This document shows positions 9,505 through 18,582 of a stretch of 22,500 nt of DNA, one piece after another. Origin of the DNA: Symbiodinium natans. Taxonomy: Eukaryota > Sar > Dinophyceae > Suessiales > Symbiodiniaceae. Below the pieces are notes generated by a model. It made no database searches, was not told where the DNA came from, and saw nothing but the letters and a program-made list of their open reading frames with translations. The stretch spans positions 37,501 through 60,000 of the forward strand of contig CAJNDS010000719.1 in assembly GCA_905221605.1 (NCBI GenBank). Reading direction: 5' to 3'. The position numbers were made by a program, and so were the translations under genes. How positions within the stretch are numbered: the stretch's first letter is position 1; each line of letters starts with the position of its first letter.

Positions 9505-10190
9505 TCAGCACTCCTCATCAGGACGTCGAGGGGCAGAGGTTTTCACGTTGTCAAAGAAGTCGTACAACGCCTGACCTCCATCATACCCGCTGTCGGTGTT
9601 GTCCAAGTAACTTGGCAAGACGGCGCACATGCAGCTGCGCACATCATATGTATGTCTTGCATGTGCGACCATGTCTGTTCATTCAAGATATTCAAGCACC
9701 CAGGTGGGCGGCTCGAGGGTGTTGGCACCGGTTGAGGCCAAGGTGTTGATCCAAATAGGAAGTCTAGCAACACCTGCGCACAGCAACAGCTGAGTTGGCA
9801 GAACTTGGTCAGGCGTGCCAGGTCTGCGGCCGTTACGTTTGTTTCGTTGCTCCATGCCACGTGAAAACTGCGCAGCTCGAAACTACCTCTATGGGTGAGC
9901 CAGCACGAAAATTGAAAGATACTACCGCAACGCCTCGAGCAGGGATTGCAGATAGGCACAGTACCCTGATTGGAGGGGCTTCTCTACCCTGCGCTGATGT
10001 GGCTTAAAACCGGTGTGCCACATTGCTATGCATGGTGGCGAGGGTGAGTTGTGCCTCTGCACACCCACAGGAGGGATCCGCTTACAAAAAACTTGACAAC
10101 GCATGCGAAGCCGCCGATGCTCTGTTGGCGTTGGCAAAGCTTTCGCAGAAGCTCAACTTCTGAAGAAGAGCCTCAGACTGCTTGCCAAAA
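9505..10190 (-). CDS. probable 3' exons of an unrecognised gene
   Basis: The clearest coding segment is the last one. From about 9660 to the TGA at 9505-9507 the minus strand reads CMCAVLPSYLDNTDSGYDGG followed by QALYDFFDNVKTSAPRRPDEEC, of normal protein composition. Upstream segments with similar quality are FLFGSTPWPQP (about 9775-9735), FHVAWSNETNVTAADLARLT (about 9870-9810), YCAYLQSLLEALR before a GT donor (about 9960-9920) and QSEALLQKLSFCESFANANR followed by ASAASHAL (about 10180-10100). They lie in different frames, as expected for small exons, but I could not fix the joins. No family is recognised. Direction agrees with all other genes. Confidence 0.45.
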
Positions 10191-11245
10191 TTTCAGAAGA
10201 CTGGAACGACTCAGTTTACTGTGAGTCCTGGCCTGTAGACAGCAGTAGCCCTAAGAACACATTGCTTTGACCCAGTGTCGTCCAGCTCAAATTAAGGTTG
10301 CCAAGTCTAAGCCATCAAGTTTGCTCTGACTGGATGGCCCCATGTCCACTCCGGCGCAAGATCCTTCGGCAAAAACGATAAAACCCGTCGAATGCAGATC
10401 TGAAGCTCAGAAAACGATCTTGTACAAACAGATGCTCTGGAACGCGGAAGCCTCAGCCTCAGCCTCACAACTTGCGCCCGAAAGCCGACGGCAGTCGGCT
10501 TGGTCCGGTACGGTAGGCCTACGCCTACGCAGGGCCTCGAAGCCCCGCCCTCAGCCAAACACAACACGTGCAAGTTACCCCTCCCCCAGCCATGCTGGTT
10601 CCAGAGCTTACGTGGGTTCAAAGTCTGCGTCCGTCATGAATCTGATGCTTGATCTGTTTTGGGAATGCGCGGAAGGAAAACCGAACTAGCTGATCACAAA
10701 CTGGTCGGAGGGTCCTCATCCACTCGTCATTTGGAAGGGCCCTGCCAGACCCAAGTTGGGCAAACGCCCATCCTTCCACAGCGCACATCCATGAAGATCC
10801 GCGCTTCTCCCCTTTCCGTAGGCTTCAGCTTAAAGTCTACTTCTCTCAACCCAGCATGCCACCTCTGTCTTCGCAAGCTTCCTCCAGGGCTGCGCGCCCT
10901 CGCTGGCGTCGTATTCCTCTCAGATCATGAATTGGAAGGCTCGACTGCCCCGAGATCCAGCCTGGCATTTATGCAGGATTGTCCTGGTAAATCCATCGTC
11001 TCACCAATGAATACAAAGGGGTGGCATTCCCCTCCTTGCAGGGTCAACAACGAGAGTGCTGCTACAAGAATCCCTCAGAATGACGAAAGGTTGCGGGGCT
11101 TGGGAGTGTGGGTGCAGGGAGATCGTGGGGCTTGCGACACTTTCGAGGCTCTTGTCCGGTTCTTCAAGCGGACGACGTAGGGAGAGGATTGGACAAAACA
11201 CGTTAGCGGATTTCATGGTGCACGTAATCTGGGCCAACGTGTTCA
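10191..11245. other. spacer with no supported gene
   Basis: About 1 kb between the stop codon of the ABC gene and the unrecognised gene downstream of it. Open frames on plus at 10342-10689 and 10659-11180 have no recognised motif, are Ser/Pro/Arg-rich, and run against the direction of every supported gene. Confidence 0.45.
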
Positions 11246-12843
11246 CTACGCCACTACACATGTTCTGGAGCTAGCTTTGATCTCCTTGCAGAGGTCGTGG
11301 TACTCTGAGACATCATCCATCGGACAGAACTTCACCACCTCACAACGACTTCGCTCCACGATGCAAGACGACGCAATGCGATGCACTGCGATGGGCTGCA
11401 GATGCTCCGACGGCCATGTCTCGGGCCTCGCCCTGTGAGAGGTGCAGCAGGTGGCTGGCCCAGCCCTCCAAGTGGTCAAAGATATGGGTGCCTTCGCAAG
11501 TCTCAAGTCGCATAGCGGCGGGGTCGACCAATGCCCTCATGCTTGCTGTGAGGCACAATAAAAGATCGTAGCGCCGCGTATTTCGCATTCTGCCCGGAGG
11601 AAGCTCAGAATGCCCTCCCGGGCGTACAGGTCCAAGTCGGATGTAATCTCGTCCATCAGATATACCTTTTGCAACTGGGCTTAGGGATATACCTGACACT
11701 CTTCAAGCAAGCAGAACCAAGGCCGTCGAAACCAACTGCTCAAGAGGTCGCGCTAGCCTTCCAGCACATAAGCCTACATTCTGGAAGTAGAAACTTGAGT
11801 TAAAGAATCTGCCCTCCACCATTGCAAGGCACTGATCGAGGAGTTGCCAAGCATTCCAAAAGCTGACAGCGACGGCGCATACCTTGACAACGGTCATCGA
11901 CAGATCTTGACAAGGCAACTTGCTTCCAACCAAGGCACCATCAGACACCTCGTTGATTTTCCACTCCATATCCACCTGCGATATGCTTCACATGGCAGTG
12001 CTGGGCTGCCTGCCAGACTGCTGATTGCTGCTAGTTCAGCTTGCCCAGAAACCTGCAGCACTTTGGCCAGGTGGATGCAACGCTCGGACTGGGCCATCTC
12101 CCCCAGCAAAGCTCCGACAGTCAAGTTCCTTTGATACGGCAGTGGGGTGCTTCTTGCTCAGCGAAAGCGGCTTCTTGAACCACTGTGGTTCACCAGCCAT
12201 GCTGCATGAAGAATTTTGTTCGCCACCAGTCACCACCTGACGGACGAGACATTCAAACGCGTACGATCCAGGAAACTGAACTTGCATCTGATGCATCTGG
12301 ACCAAAGCAGCCGAGCAACAGTACATGATGTGCTGCGAGACGCCTCCATCATGGAAACAGTCCTTCTTCATAACAGACGCATGGCCGCGTGGGATCATCC
12401 TCTTGCCGCCTTGGCGGAAAGTTTAGGCCAACCACACGGAGACTCACCCCAAACGCTTGTTGAGTTTTCCACATGCCGACAAAGCTTCCCAGGATCGACA
12501 GCAAGGTGGACTTGCCGGCACCATTTGCTCCAACCACAAGGATGCGTGCACCACGACCAAAGTGGAAGGACACATTCTTCAGCTGAGGGCTACCACCTGC
12601 CTGAAGTACGTGTGCCAATGCATCTACAAAGACTTACCAACTTCTTTCAATCCAGGCGCATATGAGTAGGTCAGATTCTTCGTTTCCAAGACCGGACCAT
12701 CAACTTCCTCTACTTCAGGTCCGGTTGTTGAGCAGTCCTTCCACAACGTGGTAAAAGAAGCATATAGGCTGTTCTGAACGCCTTCCCCTGCATTTTCGAT
12801 GTCCTGTTGGCTCCCACCATAGCTGCGGGATATCCAGTCCTTC
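11246..12843 (-). other. second ATP-binding cassette (NBD2) of the two-cassette protein
   Basis: Exons in order: 12843-12638, 12596-12489, 12409-12317, 12236-12206, 12128-12053, 11975-11939, 11882-11833, 11665-11557, 11491-11427, 11338-11246. The leader carries SYGGSQQDIENAGEGVQNSL and VLETKNLTYSYAPGLKEVGG. Walker A is VVGANGAGKST in an unsplit exon. Then come GGKRMIPRGHASVMKKDCFH, MYCCGDWWRTKFF, NLTVGALLGEMAQSE and VDMEWKINEVSDGMRRRCQL. Walker B is VYLMDEITSD, the D-loop is DLDLYAREG, and the H-loop is YCTHIFDHLEGWASHLLHLS. The signature is SDGM where NBD1 has SDGQ. The cassette aligns with NBD1 without gaps through long stretches. Donors at 12488 (GA), 12316, 12205 and 11426 (GC) are non-canonical. 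The end reads SEYHDLCKEIKASSRTCVVA then TAG. Confidence 0.88.
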
Positions 12844-14800
12844 CTGACTATGCCCGGTGCTGGAGTGCTTGACCCATCAAAACATCGTGAGATGCTTTGT
12901 GGTCGGGCTGACGTGCTCGCCAAGCTTCATGAGGGCATACAGTGGGCATCGGGTACCCTGAGCAACCAGGGTATGGTATTCTGCCAACTCCTTGGCTCTT
13001 ACGGCACACACATGTGCGCTCAATGAACGATAGCCATTCTTTGGACATCTTCGTGCAGCTGCTCCCAGCTTGTGCCAAGCTTCGGAAAGTGGGCAGCAGC
13101 ACTCGATCTTGCCCTGACAAAAATACAGGACATGAGTTGCCCAGTCGGCCAGGTGGTCAAATATGTGAGTCGCGTAGAAGATGGTCCTCGTTACGGTCAG
13201 TTGAACAAAAAACTGCGCTGGCTTGACCCTGCGATGAGCAAAAGGGGTAAAGTCAGAGGCTTGTTTGCAATGCACATCAAGCCACAATGCATACATACGA
13301 CAGGCCATGGCACGCTCCCTTCTCCTCGGATTCCCTGCGCAAGAATCGCAGCAAGCCTTCCCGTGCAAAAAGATCCAAGTCCTCGCAGGTGTTGTAGATT
13401 GATTTTCGTGCTGTGCAGGGTGGGGCAACGGTCCGTGGTGATCTCATCCAAGATGTAGACCTTGTTCGTTGATTTGATGACTCTCACATCCCACATGCAA
13501 CTATGCAGCTGCATAATGGTCAACCACACCTTCTTCTCTTCTGCCAGACATTCTAGCAGCTGGCACCTATCCGGTCAGTCAGAGTGATCGCTAACCCATG
13601 AATACCTGTCGCAGCAAATGACATGGCTTTCACGTAGAAGCATAAAAAGACCAGATGTCGCCTGCGTCTCTGACCATCGCTGATGGCATTGATGTACCAT
13701 GTGGTGTTGATCTGCCTTTCGGGCAATCAACACTCCAACATCTAAACCTCAAACTCAGACGTCCCATCATTGAATAAAGATCATCAGAAAATAGTGTACT
13801 TCTGCAGCACACAGGCGCATTATGTCAATCAACTCTTGCACGCGTGGTGTGTTCAGAAGCTTGTCACCAATCAGCTCTGCAACTGTAATATTGAAGAAAA
13901 AGTCTGTTCGCCACCAGTCGCCACCTTCAACCCATGCAGCAACAAATTCGACTCGCAGTGCCCTGCTCACGAGCATTCATTCGGGAAGATGGTGTACTTG
14001 CTAAGCTCACAGCAGTACATCCGCTCCAGGTTCAGCGTGGAATCGTGGAAAACCGGCTTTCCCAAGATTTTGCAATCCTGAGTTGGCTGTGGCTGTGCTG
14101 CACCAGCAGCAAAACTTCTTGGTAGAACTCTAAGGCCTATAATCTGTTCAGCATTCGCCAGCATTCAGTGCTTTGCATGCCACAATGCACTCAACAATGC
14201 TTCTGAAAGTCCCTCACGGCATTCATGGAAACAACGAGAAGGGAAACAAAAACAAAACATGTCCCTTCAGCGTGGACTGTGCCTGTGCTCAGGAAGCCGG
14301 GTACTGCTTCCTGCTTCAGGGCGAGTAGTTTCTCTGAGCCCGTGGCACTTCGAGGGATCATTTTCTTTCCACCCATGATTGAAAGAAGCGTAGACTTCCC
14401 GGCGCCGTTGCCTCCACAAGATGCAAAAAGGCCCGAGACGGGCGCATCGCGGCAAGTCATCGCCCATTGGCAGCGCACGCCATGGGCTACGCATTCAGTC
14501 GGCGAAAAAAGGGCCTCCCACGACAAGCACTCGGCAGCCTTCCTCAAAGGCACAGCTGACATCAATGAGCTTCCTCGGCCAAACAAAAGGCATAGCAAAA
14601 CTACTGCCCAGAATGAAGGAGCGACACATGTCCAGGGAGCCCAGGCTGTTGCATCACAGCTTAGGCGACATCCAAAAAGACTTCGGTTCTGGTGTGTGTA
14701 GCTGCAGCTAGCGATGGCACGGCTGAATTCGCCACCAGAGCTGACAAAGCTCGGCTCACTGAGAGCTCTGTCATGGATGGTTGCCCCTCCACCATAGCCT
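11246..14800 (-). CDS. predicted two-cassette ABC ATPase of the Caf16/ABCI type (soluble, no membrane domain)
   Basis: Twenty inferred introns join exons of 27-206 bases into one frame carrying two complete nucleotide-binding domains of the Caf16/ABCI family: soluble ABC proteins without a transmembrane domain, linked in yeast to the CCR4-NOT complex. The two halves are described in the next two entries. The first half shows no stop that must be used. Its last exon, 12990-12917 (ELAEYHTLVAQGTRCPLYAL, then MKLGE), can be spliced with a GC-AG intron (12844-12916) to exon 12843-12638 (KDWISRSYGGSQQDIENAGE...). That exon opens the second half and contains no in-frame ATG. The N-terminus is uncertain: candidates are MGSFKGYPAS (ATG at 15052-15050) or a start near GYGGGATIHDRAL (about 14800). 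The stop is TAG at 11246. The alternative is two adjacent genes, the second lacking a visible start. Confidence 0.75.
12917..14690 (-). other. first ATP-binding cassette (NBD1) of the two-cassette protein
   Basis: Exons in order: about 14800-14690, 14573-14515, 14411-14347, 14077-14011, 13924-13819, 13715-13662, 13566-13530, 13460-13434, 13381-13314, 13186-13105, 12990-12917. Walker A is VVGGNGAGKST, split by a GC-AG intron (14412-14514). After GGKKMIPRS comes DCKILGKPVFHDSTLNLERM, then YCCGDWWRTDFFFNITVAEL. The ABC signature is ISDGQRRRCQLLECL, typical of Caf16 proteins rather than LSGGQ. Walker B is VYILDEITTD with the catalytic Glu, the D-loop is DLDLFAREG, and the H-loop is YATHIFDHL. All catalytic motifs are intact. 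The first exon and the join before 12990 (a GA donor at 13104) are the least certain parts. Confidence 0.88.
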
Positions 14801-15128
14801 GACATTCTGACTATTGAGACGTGCATGACGGCAGAAACTCTGCTAGTGTTCTGAGTACTAGAAAGCCAAAGCATGTGAGCATAACGAGTGCTCCACTGCT
14901 CCACCAAGGGACAATAGGACAGCTTGTCGCACTGCAAAGCCGTCTTGGCCTGCTGATGAGTGCTGATGAGCAATGCCAGACATTGCAAGCAACCATGCCT
15001 TGGAGTCGACCATTGCGACGTCTGAGGCAGGATATCCCTTGAAGGAGCCCATGAGACCTGAGCTTCAAGCTTCAACAAGATTTCACTCGATTACGCTCGA
15101 TGGTCCACATGAAGCCAGGCGGCGCAGC

Positions 15129-17495
15129 TCAATCTCTTGAGCTGGAAGAAAAGTCGGACGCAAGCTGGTTGAGCCGAGCCACCACCAGATCAACTACGTT
15201 GGCAGAGGCAGCACTGAGCAAAGTGAAAGAAAAAGGGACATGGTCTTGTTTTCTGAAGCCCGTCTCCGCTGACTCCGGCCTGTAACTACTGCTGCAAGCT
15301 TCAGTCCGTCGCTGCTCACATTGCATGGAGAACTCAACAGGTCCTTAGTCCTTACTTCTTAACGTAAGCGCTTCCGTCTTCAAGCAGGATGACAACACAG
15401 TGTATTTCAACTCCCACATCTTGGGTCGACGAGGTAATGCTGCTCGAGTCTCTGCGGCAGCGCCGCGCTCAAAGGCCCACGCCCGCCAGCGTTGCCTGAA
15501 AAACCGTCTGCTGTTACCTTCTAAGCCTTCTACTGCCCGCCGCCAGCCGTGAAGACTTCATGAAAATCATGAAATGACTCTGCAAAAGTCAACAGCGCCC
15601 GGCGACCTTCACGAAGTCGTCTTTCCTCTTCACGATATCAGACTCAGCAGCCGAAATCTTGGACTCCATCTCTGTGCTGAGCTTCACCTTCGGCTCGCCA
15701 CCCAAGTGTAAGTAGCTCGACGTACAAAGACTTGTTGTGACCCCGACCCTGACGTCTGCGGCTTTCTTTTCGCGTGCTTCTGCTGCCGCTTTCATCCTGA
15801 GCGCCAAGGCCCAGTGGCACAGTTCGGACATAAACGTTCGTCAGCCGCAGCACATCGCGACATCAATCGTTTCGTCTCTAGCTGAGCCGTGTCTCTGGGA
15901 CTCAATTGCCGCCTCGGTCTTTTCCCGTGCGTCCGCCAACTCCTGCGCCGTTTTGCACAACCCAACTCGGCTCAGCAGCATCGCAGTACTGATCCCACTC
16001 AATGCTCAGAATTGGTCCTTTGCAGCTTTCTCACGGGCCTCCTTGATTTCAGCAGTGTACTGCACCTGAACATCTTAGTCTTCAGGCTTGGGGCAGCCAT
16101 GTTATCAGCGTGGCATAAAGCATGAGATCCACAAGCTGCTCGATGCAGGTCAGGTGCGGCAGAACGCGGAAGTTGAACGAATGATCACTGTGCAGGAAAC
16201 CGAGTAGAATGATACGGTAGAATCAGTAGGGGCTTTGGAAAGTAAACGATCCGCCTGCATCTCGTCAGCCTCCGCCAGCATGTCCGTGGCCTCCGAGAGG
16301 GTCTGCAGCAGCTTTGCATTGCGCTCCTCCACCTGCAGAACTCTCGTCACATCTCTTCCCATATCTCTCTCACAGCTCTCTCACATCTCTCTCACATCTC
16401 TCTCTCTCTCTCTCTCTCTCATCTCTTGTGGCCCTTCCCAGCACCGAAAACACTACTACAGAGCGCACTCTGAAACTCCTAAATCCAAGCACGCAGCTCA
16501 TGCCCTTCGTGCGCTTTGGTACATGGAACTGGTTGGAACTAAATTACAGCAATAGTACGTGCCTGCTACATGGGCCTAGGGTCTCAGAGGCTAGCAGCAT
16601 ATCACACGAACAAGATTTGGCAATACTTTGAAGCCCACCTCTTCGGACACCGGAGCATAGAAAAGAGCGTTCAGCACCTCAGCTTCTCAATCTTTTGTAG
16701 CTGCCAGTCCTCTCCCTCACGCCGGAGTCCTAAGGACGCCGCCGCCATCAGCAGGAGAAAGGAGCCCGCCACGAACGGCAGAGTCAGGCCAAAGTCGAAC
16801 ATGCCTGCGCACTTTAGCATTTTAAGTAACCTTTTTTGCCTGAAAAGTGCGCAAGCTCCTTGGTTCTGAAACCGGCTTACCAAACACAGCACTGCAGAGG
16901 GTGGGCACTGCAGAGGAGACAAGGGAAACGAAACAGCGCAAAAGCGAGGATGATGATGCTAGATGAGCTGACGGTGAGCGCATCTCTTAGATCCCTTGAA
17001 AAAGCCCAGCAGGGAGCCAAACGCAAAGGCATCAAAGGGTGCCTCCTGCATAAGCAGGCATCGGGGCAGCGGCGAGCAGGGCAGCACTGCCGGCCACCAC
17101 AGCCTGTGAAGGAGCCTGGGCTCTAAAGATCTCCAGACTCGGCGCTGCTACTTCACAGGCCCCTTCTTTTTCACTTCTGCGCTCAATTGGGCCTGGTTGA
17201 TGATGGAACCGCGTGGGGCGACAAAGCCAAAGTCCATGCTCCACAGGAAGGCCAACCTGGAGAGCTCCGGAAATTTCCGGAATCTCGGGATCTCTCCAAC
17301 TGCGCATCGTAGGCAGCGTAAGGCGTAAGGCTCTGCTTGCCGAAGTAGCAGGCCAGCTGCCAAGGCGGCCGATGCCAAGATGCTGCTTCGGGATCTGGCC
17401 TCGGCTTGCATCCGAGAAACCGAAAAGGTTTGTTGACGTTTTGGCTTTCGACTCGGACGCAGCTTCATGCACACCGTCTCTGAGGCAGGAGCCAT
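15129..17495 (-). CDS. atpG: chloroplast ATP synthase subunit b' (CF0 subunit II), nuclear-encoded precursor
   Basis: Exons in order: (leader, uncertain) to 17043, 16804-16743, 16677-16639, 16332-16255, 16065-16018, 15942-15902, 15796-15754, 15687-15599, 15213-15129 (TGA). The mature start is AYAGGMFDFGLTLPFVAGSF, then LLLMAVLNALFYAPV, the conserved membrane helix of b' subunits (FDFxxTLPxxAxxFLLL). The rest is a long charged helix: VEERNAKLLQTLSEATDMLA, EIKEAREKAAK, ELADAREKTEAAIEMKAAAE, VKLSTEMESKISAAESDIVK, SANVVDLVVARLNQLASDF. This is the peripheral stalk of the thylakoid ATP synthase. Just before it lies AVVAGSAALLAAAPMPAYA, a thylakoid-type signal as in plant b' precursors. Upstream, ATG 17495-17493 opens a frame with FVAP at 17225-17214, but this frame does not run into the leader exon, so the presequence joins are unsolved. 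Donors are four GC, three GT and one GA. Confidence 0.88.
16371..16422. repeat. TC-rich microsatellite inside an atpG intron
   Basis: CTCTCACATCTCTCTC units and a pure (TC)n run lie on the plus strand within the 306-base intron 16333-16638. On the transcribed minus strand it is a GA tract. Confidence 0.85.
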
Positions 17496-17769
17496 GTTCA
17501 AGCCGCGATGGAAAAAACCCTTTGTGCCTACTCTGAGCAGCAAAGGCTACTTTTCCGGCAAAAAGTGCAGTGCAGAGGCAACCAGCAGGCAGCTCAGGCA
17601 GCTCTGCGGCTCTACAGCTGCCACGTGTTGATCAGAGTCCAACATAGTCCAACATTCGTGCCATTCGTATCAAGTGAGACCACGCCTAAGTGCAAGGAAA
17701 GATGTGCAAAGAACGGTGCAAAGAAGGGTTTGGGACGCACAGGTGCGGCGCACCCAACCGCGCGCAAAA

Positions 17770-18537
17770 CCTGCCAACACCAAGCGTGGCACGACCCCAC
17801 ACAATGCAAGTCGCAGGTATTGAAAGCGCAGGCGCTCAAGGTATTCACTGTAGGGCGAGGACGCATCTGAAAAATGATGACAGTTCTTCGTCAGAACCTT
17901 GGCAAAAGATGAAGGCGCGTTCAACAAAAGGATGCACACAAAACACCCCATCACCCCAAGTCCACGCACACTACGTGTCGGAAACGATGGACATTCGGAC
18001 AACATGCATCGCAAAAGGCTTCAAAACTTCAGCACAAGAAAGTGTGGATGGGATTGCAGATGCCTTCATACAACTCGGAGGCACACATGGTAGTCGCAGC
18101 CCTTCCACTCTCGTTCCATTTCCTGAGTTTCTCCGAGAATCTTCCCATGCTACTAAGAACTTCTGTTGCATTTCGACATGCCCCCTGCGGTCTGAACTAG
18201 CTGGGCGTTGCGCTTCCAATATTCTCCGAACTTCTGTTGGCGAGAAGCGAGTGTAACCTGAGTACACACTCGTCCTGACGGTTGTTCGTAGTATCAAGCG
18301 CCTGCCAATCCCTCCCATCGTCGCTTAAACTTAAGATGACCACCCATTGACAGCGTCTCTCGGAAGGCATGGTCCAAGTTCTTGCCAGGCTCGTTGCAAG
18401 TGATCCCAGGCCTTCCATGAAAGCTTGCAAGACTTGCACACACAAGACTCGATCTATCATGGTCTATCCGCCACGTCCTAAGCAGTCGGCGCGTACTTGT
18501 CAATGCACATGCCGAAGCTCCATTCCTTGCCATACAC
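17770..18537 (-). CDS. DeSI/PPPDE-type thiol isopeptidase, 5' end not found
   Basis: Exons: 18537-18497 (VYGKEWSFGMCID), 18411-18344 (PGITCNEPGKNLDHAFRETL then SM), 18257-18214 (YTRFSPTEVRRILE), 18122-18087 (EMEREWKGCDYH), 17897-17865 (VLTKNCHHFSD), then probably from 17770 (VLRAVGCAAPVRPKP). Joined, this is the PPPDE fold in order: the V-x-V-Y-G-x-E-W-S-F-G strand, G-I-x-C-x-x-P, an L-x-M-G-Y-T turn, the S-x-x-E-V helix, W-x-G-x-x-Y, and the catalytic N-C-x-H-F motif (Cys at about 17883). Known members remove SUMO or ubiquitin. All joins keep frame, with donors GT, GT, GC, GT and GC. The catalytic His (HTGVEV-type segment) should lie in an exon just upstream of 18537, but none is visible before the repeat-protein pseudogene begins at 18583. 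The 3' end is unsettled; the last frame stops at 17612. Confidence 0.82.
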
Positions 18538-18582
18538 CTGCACGACATCCAAAGTTGAGTTCATTGTGTGTTGAATTCATGC

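Noticed and set aside
12877-12879. TGA as the true end of an independent first ABC gene
   Set aside because: Possible, but the following cassette would then have no start codon, while a frame-restoring GC-AG intron covers this stop. Kept as the alternative hypothesis.
14191-15078. Minus-strand open frame of 295 codons taken as one exon
   Set aside because: It holds Walker A, but motif alignment shows that only 14411-14347 and short upstream pieces are exonic. The rest is intron that happens to stay open.
17690-18256. Plus-strand open frame of 188 codons
   Set aside because: It lies antisense over the DeSI/PPPDE exons, whose motif order and splice sites are far more convincing.
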